Part shown: in pieces, positions 1 through 7,747 of the stretch
Layout of the letters: every line of letters begins with the position of its first letter
Numbering within the stretch: position 1 is the first letter of the stretch
Origin: UBA11400 sp964550435
GTDB lineage: Bacteria; Bacteroidota; Rhodothermia; Balneolales; HLUCCA01
Length of the DNA: 64,000 nt
Assembly: GCA_964550435.1 (NCBI GenBank)
Contig: CAZJZI010000002.1
Span: 32,752-96,751 of the forward strand
Direction of reading: 5' to 3'
Made by a program: the position numbers and the translations under genes
Notes under the pieces: model-generated
Seen by the model: the letters and a program-made list of their open reading frames with translations, nothing else
What the model was told of the DNA's origin: nothing
Database searches by the model: none

Positions 1-2586
1 AATACCAACATTGGCCGCAATCGTACTGAGTAACCTCTGATCCGCCTCAGTAAACTGTTTTCCGCGCTCTTTACTTTGAACACTAATTACTCCAATGGCG
101 TCGTTCCCCGCAATGATCGGAACTCCCAAAAAGGATTCAACCATCTCACCCTTTTTCTCAGCTTTTATCTCATTATAAGCTTCTTCGATGTTTTGATTAA
201 TCAACAGGGACTCTTTTTTCATGATGATATTCTCGGTAATCCCATTTCCAAAAGGACGAGACTCAGCAATATCTCCATACCAATAGGGGAAGTGAAGCAT
301 ATTCGTTTTGCGATCATGTACCGCCAGAAACACAATATCTGCTTTAAACGTCTCCTTCATTTGCTCGCCAACAAACTTAATCAGGGCATTTAATTCGAGC
401 TGCGAAACGATAGCCTTACTAACACTATTAACGGTCTGAAGTTCTGTGGCTCGTTGCTCGGTCTCGCCGAGAAGTCGAGCCGTTTCATTAAATAGACGCG
501 CGTTTTCCAGTGCCACACTCATACTGTTCGCAAGTGTACTGAGCAGTCGTACATCGGATTCGCTAAACGCATATTCTTTATCCAGATTTTGAAGACTCAC
601 ATAACCGCGAACCGAATCACCTATTAAAAGTGGAACATAAACCATCGATTTTGAGAGTTTTGTCCCAGGAGCGGCCTTCCCAGACCCCTTTAACTTCATT
701 AATTCATTTTGAGCATTATCATTAATGTGAATATTCTTTCGATTATTTATCAAAAATTCACGCACACCATCGTACGGTCTTTTATCAGGATAAATGCGTT
801 GACCATCTTCATATACATAATGAAATTCTTCGGTTTTCTCTTCATGATTAAACATAGCAATAAGCGTGACCTGGGAGTCAAACATATCCCTCACACGATC
901 ACCCACAAGATCATATATCCCCTGTAGATCCATCTCAGCAACGAGTCCGGCCTGGACACTGTTAATTACTGCAAGCTCTGCATTACGCTGTTCAGTTTCA
1001 CTAAAAAGTCGTGCATTTTCGAGCGCTACACTCATACTGTTGGTTAATGTCGTTATTAATCGAACATCCGATTCAGTAAAAGCGTCCTCTTTTTCGACAT
1101 TTTGGATGCTAACGGAGCCTACCACTACATCTCCCACAAGCATAGGGATAAAAATGGCGGATTTTGGAGGCAATCCTTTAACTACACCACTTCCACCGTG
1201 TTTTTTCGAAGTCTCAACATAATCACGATTTACCAAGACACTTTTTCTGGTTTCGATCAGAATTTTATTGGCCCAGTTATAAGGTCGAGGATCCACCAGA
1301 ATCCGAACTCCATTTTCGACCGCATACCGCCAGTGTTCGATTTCCGCTTCATGGTCAAAAGTGCGGATAATCAGGGTTTGGGTATTTAGAACGTCACAGA
1401 TTTTCTCACCAACCAGTGTATAAATTGACTCCATATTCATTTCCCGAACGAGGCCATCTTGCACACTATTGATGACAGCTAACTCAGCATTACGCTGCTC
1501 CGTGATTCCAAGAAGTTCATTTGTCTCCTTGAATAATCTGGCATTTTCGAGAGCAATACTCAAACTATTTGCTAAGGTATTCAGTAATCGAACATCAGAA
1601 TCGGAAAATGCATGTTCCCTATCATAATTTTGCAACGTGATATATCCTCGGGTTACCTCATTTACTATCATGGGAACAAACAATGCCGATTTTGGCATCA
1701 ACGTACCAGGGACCTGTTTAAATGGAGTACCGTTGATCTCGGATAAATGTTCGATTACCTTTTGGTTAAAAAGGGTCGGTTTTTTGTCGTTAATCAGTTT
1801 TTCCCTGAATTTGTCATAAGGGCGAGATTTGGGGTAGAGGCGCTCGCCAGACTCAAACAAATATTGGAAATGCTCAGTTTTGTCTTTTTGATTGAACGTG
1901 ATGATAGCGGTCACTTGTGCATTAAATAAATCCCGAATACGGTTACCGACCAAATCATAAATTTCCTGCATATCCATTTCTGCAACGAGTCCGGCCTGCA
2001 CACTATTGATCACGGACATTTCGGCACTACGTTTTTCCGATTCGCTGAATAACCGGGCATTTTCGAGTGCAAGACTGATGCTGTTCGCTAACGTGCTTAA
2101 TAACTGTACATCCAAATCATGAAACGCATTCTCTTTGGTTAAGTGCTGAAGTGTCAGGCAACCGATTACGGTTTCTTTGATTATCAATGGGACAAAAAGA
2201 AGTGAGCTCGGTTTTTGTGTCCCAGGCACAGCGACCAATACTTCACCGGTAATTTTTGTCATATTTTCTTCCGCTTTTTCATTAACCAAAAGCACATCTT
2301 TTGTTTCGATAATGTAATCTCGGATCTTATTAAGCGGTCTTGAATCGGGATACAAACGTTTCCCATCCTCGTATAAATACTGAAAATGCTCGAGTCGTGT
2401 GTCGTGATCGAACGTCATAATCGAGGTGACTTGAGCTTCGAACAGATTTTTTAACCGGTCTCCGATTAGCTCATATATCTCTGGCATGGCTTTTTTGGCC
2501 AGTATGCCTTCCTGAACGGCATTAATAAGTGATAATTCGGCTTTTCGTTGAGCTAATTCGCTCTCAAGCATCTTGGAGTTATCCAT
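1..2586 (-). CDS. Tandem GAF-domain protein (partial, runs off left edge)
   Basis: An uninterrupted minus-strand frame of 862 codons starts at ATG 2586 and has no stop before position 1. Translating it shows five consecutive units of about 170-180 residues, beginning near residues 15, 189, 369, 538 and 717. Each opens with a helix like ELAVINSVQ-GLV, continues with a GDR-RDLF-AQVT strand, a HF-Y-YE-G-R-YP segment and a P-LLFVPL-I core, and closes with LLSTLANS-S-ALENARLF. These are GAF-domain hallmarks. The closing and opening helices should form a continuous signalling coiled coil. No signal peptide is seen, so it is probably cytosolic. GAF arrays usually feed a kinase, cyclase or phosphatase output; that part would lie beyond the left edge and is unknown. 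The ATG is preceded by an AT-rich region without other coding potential. Confidence 0.85.
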   Translation of the reverse strand, partial: MDNSKMLESELAQRKAELSLINAVQEGILAKKAMPEIYELIGDRLKNLFEAQVTSIMTFDHDTRLEHFQYLYEDGKRLYPDSRPLNKIRDYIIETKDVLLVNEKAEENMTKITGEVLVAVPGTQKPSSLLFVPLIIKETVIGCLTLQHLTKENAFHDLDVQLLSTLANSISLALENARLFSESEKRSAEMSVINSVQAGLVAEMDMQEIYDLVGNRIRDLFNAQVTAIITFNQKDKTEHFQYLFESGERLYPKSRPYDKFREKLINDKKPTLFNQKVIEHLSEINGTPFKQVPGTLMPKSALFVPMIVNEVTRGYITLQNYDREHAFSDSDVRLLNTLANSLSIALENARLFKETNELLGITEQRNAELAVINSVQDGLVREMNMESIYTLVGEKICDVLNTQTLIIRTFDHEAEIEHWRYAVENGVRILVDPRPYNWANKILIETRKSVLVNRDYVETSKKHGGSGVVKGLPPKSAIFIPMLVGDVVVGSVSIQNVEKEDAFTESDVRLITTLTNSMSVALENARLFSETEQRNAELAVINSVQAGLVAEMDLQGIYDLVGDRVRDMFDSQVTLIAMFNHEEKTEEFHYVYEDGQRIYPDKRPYDGVREFLINNRKNIHINDNAQNELMKLKGSGKAAPGTKLSKSMVYVPLLIGDSVRGYVSLQNLDKEYAFSESDVRLLSTLANSMSVALENARLFNETARLLGETEQRATELQTVNSVSKAIVSQLELNALIKFVGEQMKETFKADIVFLAVHDRKTNMLHFPYWYGDIAESRPFGNGITENIIMKKESLLINQNIEEAYNEIKAEKKGEMVESFLGVPIIAGNDAIGVISVQSKERGKQFTEADQRLLSTIAANVGI

Positions 2587-3052
2587 ATTGAAATATTGAT
2601 CGATTAGACATTATAACCAGGAATAGAAATTGTTCGTCCAATCTTCAGCAATGGGATCAATACATTTGTGACTAAAGACATATTAACTCAGAACCACATT
2701 GATGAAAAAACGTACATTTCACAACCGTAATTGTACAGATTGAAGCTATACTTATTAAGAATATAATAAGTTAAAACTGAGTAATTAAATTTTAATTATT
2801 TAGCTATAAATCATAACCTTTTATGATCTAGCCACTCTTTGTTGGAACTATTTCTCCAATTCTCATCTTGAATTGAAATTAAGTTCATGGTATGTAGGTT
2901 ACTTTAAAGTAAGTAGTCAGGACAACTCAAACGATTGTTTTCTTGTAATTTCCAGAAACAGTCACAAATAACTCAATGTTACTGATAACTTGTACCTTAA
3001 CCACGAGTTTCTCGTATAAACCTCCGCAGTTAGGGACACAACTACTATTATT
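2587..3052. other. AT-rich divergent intergenic region
   Basis: This 466-bp gap separates the GAF protein (minus) from the NADH dehydrogenase (plus), so it must hold both promoters. It is strongly AT-rich and contains a perfect 8-bp inverted repeat with a one-base centre, TAATTAAA-T-TTTAATTA, at 2782-2798, plus another AT-rich partial repeat around 2755-2770. No convincing small gene or RNA was seen; the short minus-strand frames at 2927-3172 overlap the start of the dehydrogenase and look spurious. Confidence 0.5.
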
Positions 3053-4300
3053 ATGAAAAAGCACATCGCAATTGTCGGTGGCGGATTCGGCGGACTCACA
3101 CTGGCACGTAAACTCGCCAAGTCTGATTTCAAGATTACATTGATTGACAAGACGAATCACCACCTTTTTCAACCATTATTATATCAGGTAGCGGCCGCAG
3201 CATTATCCCCAGGGGAGATAGCCGCTCCCATCCGGTCGGTCTTGAGCAAGCACCCAAATGTGGAAGTTGTTCTTGCAGAGGTGACATCCGTAGACAAAGA
3301 AAACAAATCACTGACGCTGAACAATGGTCGCACATTGACGTTTGACACACTGATTCTGGCACCGGGAACTCAGTACAACTATTTCGGTAACGATGCTTGG
3401 AAAAAGCATACGTACAGTTTGAAAACCGTGGCGGATGCGCTTCAGATCCGTGATCAGATTTTTTTGTCGCTTGAAAAGGCAGAGCAAATGACGGATCCCG
3501 CAAGTCGTGAATCTCTTTTGACCTACGTAATCGTTGGGGGCGGACCAACTGGTGTAGAAATGGCGGGAGCCATTGCCGAGATAGCAAAACGTAACATGAT
3601 GCGGGACTTCAGAAATATCAGTAAAAACGAAACCAGAGTGTTCCTAATTGAAGCAGGATCTAGAATTCTGAGTTCGTATCCAGATCACTTGTCTACTAAA
3701 GCGACTCAGATTCTGGAGGATATGGGCGTCCGGGTTTTGACCCATACTCCGGTAAAAAATATCACCAAAGACATGGTACATTTTGAGTCGGGTGGGATCT
3801 CAACTCCGAATATTATCTGGGCTGCGGGAATTAAAAGTGTACCATTGGTTGATTCACTTGAAATGCCACAAGATAACGCAGGACGAATTTACACCGAAGC
3901 CGACCTCAGTCTACCTGGGTTTCCTGATATATTTGTAGTTGGGGATGCGGCCCATGTCAAAGATACATCCGGTAATCCATTACCAGCCGTTGCACCGGTT
4001 GCGATGCAACAAGGAGATTATTTAGCGAAGTATATTTCACGAAATAAACCAGCAGCAAAGAACCGTTTTGAATACACCGATAAAGGGAGCATGGCTACCA
4101 TTGGACGAGCTAAGGCCGTAGCCGATATCCGGGGACTCACATTCAGTGGATTCACAGCCTGGGTGATGTGGTCGTTGATCCACATTTTCTTCCTGATTGG
4201 ATTCAAAAACCGATTTAAAGTCTTTTTTGAATGGATCTGGTTCTATTTCACCTTCAAACGCGGCGTTCGACTCATTACTGGACGCTACGAAACAGGGTAA
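3053..4300 (+). CDS. ndh: Type II NADH dehydrogenase (NAD(P)/FAD-dependent oxidoreductase)
   Basis: The 415-residue protein has the two Rossmann dinucleotide motifs of the family: an FAD-binding GGGFGG at residues 9-14 and an NADH-binding GGGPTGVE near 161. A conserved GDAAHV flavin-binding segment follows near residue 302. The last 50 residues contain a hydrophobic, aromatic amphipathic stretch (WVMWSLIHIFFLIG, then FEWIWFYFTF) typical of the membrane anchor of monotopic NDH-2 enzymes. It would oxidise NADH at the inner face of the cytoplasmic membrane and pass electrons to quinone without pumping protons. Length matches the family. The gene stands alone behind a long AT-rich leader and is followed by a short repeat tract. 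NDH-2 is the best call; a sulfide:quinone reductase is less likely because the protein has the long C-terminal membrane anchor. Confidence 0.88.
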   Translation: MKKHIAIVGGGFGGLTLARKLAKSDFKITLIDKTNHHLFQPLLYQVAAAALSPGEIAAPIRSVLSKHPNVEVVLAEVTSVDKENKSLTLNNGRTLTFDTLILAPGTQYNYFGNDAWKKHTYSLKTVADALQIRDQIFLSLEKAEQMTDPASRESLLTYVIVGGGPTGVEMAGAIAEIAKRNMMRDFRNISKNETRVFLIEAGSRILSSYPDHLSTKATQILEDMGVRVLTHTPVKNITKDMVHFESGGISTPNIIWAAGIKSVPLVDSLEMPQDNAGRIYTEADLSLPGFPDIFVVGDAAHVKDTSGNPLPAVAPVAMQQGDYLAKYISRNKPAAKNRFEYTDKGSMATIGRAKAVADIRGLTFSGFTAWVMWSLIHIFFLIGFKNRFKVFFEWIWFYFTFKRGVRLITGRYETG

Positions 4301-4304
4301 GGTA

Positions 4305-4337
4305 ACAACTCCCCACTCCCTACTCCCCACTTCCCCT
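4305..4337. repeat. Short CCCCACT-type repeat tract between ndh and recR
   Basis: The gap between the two convergent genes is made of degenerate heptamers of the form CTCCCCA/CTCCCTA/CTTCCCC. It is one member of a module family found at many other intergenic sites in this window and inside dnaX. No hairpin terminator is visible here. Confidence 0.7.
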
Positions 4338-4942
4338 TAAAACGTATTCCTGCCGGAAAATGCTCTTGATAATGTGGCTTCGTCGATGAATTCGAGTTCG
4401 GTTCCCATCGGAACGCCATGTGCGATGCGGGTCACATTGACACCAAATGTCTTGGCCATTTTATTGATGTAGTAGGCTGTAGCTTCTCCCTCGGCATCTG
4501 GATTCAATGCCATGATGATTTCGGTAATGCCCTGGGACTCGTCATTGATGCGGTCGAGTAGCTCTTTAATGCGGATATCGTTAGGGCCGATATTTTCCAT
4601 GGGAGAAATCACTCCGCCGAGGACGTGATAACGTCCCTTGAACTCATTGGTTTTTTCGATGACATACACATCTTTGGGATCTTCAACCACGCAAATCTGA
4701 CCGTTTTTACGCTTTTCGGACGAGCAAATGGGACAAGGATCGGAGTCGGTAATGGTAAAACAGACCGTGCAATAGATAATCTTTGACTTGAGATCCAGCA
4801 GTGACTGCGCCAGGCGATTAACATGATCATCGCTCTGTTTTAGCAAGTGCATTGCCATACGCTGTGCCGATTTACGTCCCATGCCGGGGAGTTTAGCCAG
4901 CTCTTCGATCGCGCGTTCTAACGTTTCAGATGTGAGGTGCAT
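4337..4942 (-). CDS. recR: Recombination mediator protein RecR
   Basis: This 201-residue protein has the standard RecR layout. An N-terminal helix-hairpin-helix lies at residues 12-34 (LAKLPGMGRKSAQRMA), a four-cysteine zinc finger at C58, C61, C70 and C73, and a Toprim domain from about 80 to 175 (VVEDPKDVYVIEKT; NPDAEGEATAYYI). The C-terminal Walker-B-like segment follows. RecR acts with RecF/RecO to load RecA on gapped DNA. It is the last gene of the conserved dnaX-ybaB-recR cluster, but 135 bp containing repeat modules separates it from ybaB. Repeat units come within about 10 bp of the start codon, leaving no room for a normal ribosome-binding site. Confidence 0.97.
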   Translation of the reverse strand: MHLTSETLERAIEELAKLPGMGRKSAQRMAMHLLKQSDDHVNRLAQSLLDLKSKIIYCTVCFTITDSDPCPICSSEKRKNGQICVVEDPKDVYVIEKTNEFKGRYHVLGGVISPMENIGPNDIRIKELLDRINDESQGITEIIMALNPDAEGEATAYYINKMAKTFGVNVTRIAHGVPMGTELEFIDEATLSRAFSGRNTF

Positions 4943-4949
4943 TTTTAGT

Positions 4950-5077
4950 TATTGGGAAATGGGAAGTGGGGAGTTGGGAGTAGATTAGGGAGCGGGGAGA
5001 AGCGAGCAGCGAGCAATGAGCTGATTTAGTACACTGTGCACAGTTTAAAAACCTACTACCTACTTCCCACGCCTAAC
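4950..5077. repeat. Repeat-module tract between ybaB and recR
   Basis: The spacer is almost entirely low-complexity modules: a GGGAAGTGGGGAGTTGGGAG block (about 4955-4980), a GAGCGGGGAG / GCGAGCAGCGAGC block (4988-5018), an ACTGTGCACAGT word (5033-5044) and a CTACTACCTACTTCCCAC block (5053-5070). Each block type recurs elsewhere in the window. The tract sits in the 5' leader of recR on the minus strand. Confidence 0.75.
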
Positions 5078-5422
5078 TTATAAACCAAACTTAGACAGGT
5101 CCATGCCGGGAATACCACCGCCTGGAATCATGTCGCGAGTGACTTCCATCATCTTCTCTTTTGCAACGCGGTCTGCCTCAGTCAATGCTTTATTGACGCC
5201 CGCAACTACCAGATCTTCAAGCATTTCGGGATCAGATGGGTCGATTACGTCCTTGTCGATTTTAATACTGATCACCTCCCGATTTCCATTAGCGGTCACA
5301 CGGACCATTCCGCCACCAACCTCCGATTGAACCTCGATTTTGCCCAGATTTGCCTTTGTTTCTTCCATTTTTCGTTGCATTTCCTGCACTTTGCCAAACA
5401 TATCAGCCATATTCATAGTCAA
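5078..5422 (-). CDS. ybaB: YbaB/EbfC family nucleoid-associated protein
   Basis: The 114-residue protein begins with an amphipathic helix (MADMFGKVQEMQRKMEETKANLG), continues with a short beta-sheet (EVGGGMVRVTANGNREVISIKIDKDVIDP) and ends with a second helix, which is the complete YbaB fold. Family members dimerise, bind DNA weakly and accompany dnaX and recR in very many genomes. The start could be MTMNMADMF or the internal MADMF. It lies 17 bp after dnaX, so co-transcription is likely. Confidence 0.95.
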   Translation of the reverse strand: MTMNMADMFGKVQEMQRKMEETKANLGKIEVQSEVGGGMVRVTANGNREVISIKIDKDVIDPSDPEMLEDLVVAGVNKALTEADRVAKEKMMEVTRDMIPGGGIPGMDLSKFGL

Positions 5423-5439
5423 TTCTCCTGTTTTGTAAT

Positions 5440-7482
5440 TTAATATTCGAGTTCTGCTCCAAGCACATCCACTATGGATTTCACAATAGGTCGATCCTGC
5501 TGTAATTTCAGCAGCAAGGCATATGGGTCATTATTGGATGTCGTGTTTATATGTTGTTGAACCTTAGTTTTGATAGAGACGTTTCCCTTGATCAAATCTC
5601 CGAGAATTGTGCTCAATTTATCCTGATGTTCTTGTACCAATTGGGCAATAAATTCGTCCTGACACTCGATTAGAATCCAACCCGGGCCCGTTTCCAGTAA
5701 CCGGGTTTTTCCAAGACTTAGAGCCAGTACCTGTTGTCCACCCTGGCGGATAGCCTCTATAAATGCCTGGTAGTTACTTTCTATAAGATCTTTGTCTAAT
5801 ACTGGTTCAGGTGCATTGGAACCATTTCTAGTCTTTTGTGCAAGAGGGTCAGAAAGATCAGAAGGGGCAGGAGAGGTAGAGCGGTTCCCATTTCCTGGGG
5901 AGTTGGGAGTAGTTAGTGGTGAAGCGGTTGAGCGGGGAGCGGTGAGCGGGGAGCGGTTTCCTGCTTTCTGTACTTCCTGATCTATCTGAATTTTCTGACC
6001 ATCAAAGGCCTGCGCACTGTGAACTGTGCTCTGTGTACTAGAGTTCTTCTTTTTTATCGCTGGAGCACCGAAGAGAGCTTTACTCTTGGATGAGGGATGA
6101 GAGATGAGCGATGAGGGAGACTCTCCATTTCCTAGGGAGTGGGAAATAGGGAGTGGGGAGTGGGGAGTGGGTTCTGCTTGCTGCTTGTCCGCTTGCCCGC
6201 TTGTCTGCTCATCCGCTAGCCCGCTATCCTGCTCGCCCGCTGGCTCATTTAACTTTGAACTGTGTGCTATGCTCTGTGAACTAAAATCCGCTAGCCCGCT
6301 ATCCTGCTCGCCCGCTTTCTCACTCTTTTCTCTTGTCTCTTCTCCCTTATCCGATTCTAAATCAGTTTTTTTTTTAAGCTCGCGAACTTCGGCGAGTAGG
6401 GTCTGGAGGCCTTCTGAACGATCCATCATGATGAGTTTCAGGATGGATATTTCCAGGAGCACCCTGGGCTGTTGCGAGTCCCTAATCTTGATCTGGGCTT
6501 CACTGGTTAGATGCATCATACGAAGTAAATCATGTTCGCTGAAGGCCTTCGCAGCATTTTTAAGTCGATCACGTTCTTCTTCGGGAACTTCAAGCAAAGT
6601 GGATTCGCCACCAGCAAATCTGGAAAAGTACATATTGCGCAGATGTTCGGTCAAAGCGACCAGAAATTCCTGAATATCGTGACCCTGTAGCAATAAGTCA
6701 TGTACAATTTGCATGCCACGAGATGAGTCTTGATTCAGGACACACTCTGTGAGCTCAAATAGTCGATCGTTACTGATGACATTCAGTGCATCCAACACAG
6801 TTTCATACTTTATGTCATCTCCGCAGAATGCGATCACTTGATCCAGGATACTAAGTGCATCACGTAATGCTCCATCCGCTTTGCGCCCAATAAGATGAAG
6901 AGAAGCAGCATCGATGGAAATCTTCTCCTGATCGCAGATGAATTTCAGTCTGTCGACGATTTCAGTGACTTTTATGCGACGGAAATCAAAACGCTGAACC
7001 CTCGACATTACAGTAGGAAGTACTTTGTGAGGCTCAGTCGTAGCGAAAATGAATTTTACGTGCTCGGGAGGTTCTTCGAGTGTTTTCAGAAGGGCATTGA
7101 ATGCCGCCTTCGACAACATGTGGACCTCATCGATGATGTACACTTTGAATCGTCCCATTTGAGGCGGGACCCGAACTCCGTCGCGAAGCAGGCGGACATC
7201 ATCCACACCACTATTCGAAGCCGCATCAATTTCGATGATATCGAGCGTTCGTCCAAGTTCTTCTCCGTCGATATCCATACTCACGCCATTGATCATGCGG
7301 GCTACAACCCGGGCCATGGTCGTCTTACCAACGCCACGCGGACCACAGAACAGATACGCATGTGAGATGCGATTCTGGTCTATTGCATTGCGCAATGTGC
7401 TGATGATATGTTGTTGAGAAACAACATCATCGAACGAGCGTGGGCGGTATTTTCGGGTTAGTGCACGGTAGGATTCTGACAT
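5440..7482 (-). CDS. dnaX: DNA polymerase III subunit gamma/tau
   Basis: This is the clamp-loader ATPase, 680 residues. Walker A (GPRGVGKTT) lies at 47-55, Walker B/DExx (IIDEVHML) near 126, and a sensor SR motif follows at the end of the ATPase core. Two features are odd. The four-cysteine zinc module normally lying between Walker A and the DIIEIDAASN strand is absent; the segment is MINGVSMDIDGEELGRTLD, about ten residues shorter than in E. coli and without cysteines. The usual SRC motif reads SRV. After the lid and collar domains, residues about 385-560 form a disordered linker rich in S, G, E, Q and P, built from nucleotide repeat modules that also occur between genes. It includes AGEQDSGLAD twice. 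The tau-like C-terminal domain (about 565-680) follows. The gene heads the dnaX-ybaB-recR cluster. Confidence 0.95.
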   Translation of the reverse strand: MSESYRALTRKYRPRSFDDVVSQQHIISTLRNAIDQNRISHAYLFCGPRGVGKTTMARVVARMINGVSMDIDGEELGRTLDIIEIDAASNSGVDDVRLLRDGVRVPPQMGRFKVYIIDEVHMLSKAAFNALLKTLEEPPEHVKFIFATTEPHKVLPTVMSRVQRFDFRRIKVTEIVDRLKFICDQEKISIDAASLHLIGRKADGALRDALSILDQVIAFCGDDIKYETVLDALNVISNDRLFELTECVLNQDSSRGMQIVHDLLLQGHDIQEFLVALTEHLRNMYFSRFAGGESTLLEVPEEERDRLKNAAKAFSEHDLLRMMHLTSEAQIKIRDSQQPRVLLEISILKLIMMDRSEGLQTLLAEVRELKKKTDLESDKGEETREKSEKAGEQDSGLADFSSQSIAHSSKLNEPAGEQDSGLADEQTSGQADKQQAEPTPHSPLPISHSLGNGESPSSLISHPSSKSKALFGAPAIKKKNSSTQSTVHSAQAFDGQKIQIDQEVQKAGNRSPLTAPRSTASPLTTPNSPGNGNRSTSPAPSDLSDPLAQKTRNGSNAPEPVLDKDLIESNYQAFIEAIRQGGQQVLALSLGKTRLLETGPGWILIECQDEFIAQLVQEHQDKLSTILGDLIKGNVSIKTKVQQHINTTSNNDPYALLLKLQQDRPIVKSIVDVLGAELEY
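5830..6330. repeat. In-frame repeat modules inside the dnaX linker
   Basis: On the plus strand this coding stretch shows the same degenerate modules that fill intergenic gaps: GGGAGTTGGGAGTAG and GAGCGGGGAGCGG (about 5896-5956), ACTGTGAACTGTGCTCTGTG (about 6014-6033), GATGAGGGATGAGAGATGAG (6089-6108), GGGAGTGGGGAGTGGGGAG (about 6149-6168), and CCGCTTGCCCGCTTGTCTGC (6189-6208). A 31-bp segment at 6211-6241 is repeated exactly at 6286-6316, 75 bp (25 codons) apart. The reading frame stays open throughout. Confidence 0.85.
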
Positions 7483-7494
7483 GGCTTAAACATA

Positions 7495-7715
7495 CTAAAA
7501 AACTGAAACAGTTTTTTAGAAAACAGATAAAGGAAAACAGAAAATATGGCGAGCAGCTAGCTGCGCACTGAACCCACTCCCCACTTCCCACTCCCCACTT
7601 CCTACTACCAACTCCCTTACTTTCCACCGCTCCACCGCTCCACCGCTCCACCGCTCCACCGCTCCACTGCTCCACCGCTTGCCTGCTCACCCGCTTGCCT
7701 GCTCACCCGCTTTTA
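7495..7715. repeat. Repeat-module tract between dnaX and the pullulanase
   Basis: The 265-bp divergent spacer is mostly repeats: AAAACAG/AGAAAACAG words (7498-7545), CCCACTCCCCACTTCCC heptamers (about 7570-7612), seven copies of an octamer CCACCGCT (one reading CCACTGCT) at about 7624-7680, and alternating GCTTGCCT/GCTCACCC octamers at 7678-7713. The same GCTCGCCCGCTTG-type words occur inside the dnaX linker. A minus-strand frame across this stretch (7427-7690) is an artefact of the repeats. Both the dnaX and pullulanase promoters must lie in or beside this tract. Confidence 0.8.
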
Positions 7716-7747
7716 TCTAAATTGACGCTATTATACTCACAAATCAT

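Noticed and set aside
6104..6673. Plus-strand 189-codon frame opposite dnaX
   Set aside because: Low-complexity cysteine/serine-rich translation of repeat modules and antisense dnaX; not a plausible gene.
7427..7690. Minus-strand 87-codon frame with repeated WSGGAVER units
   Set aside because: It is a direct read-through of the CCACCGCT octamer array and overlaps the start of dnaX.
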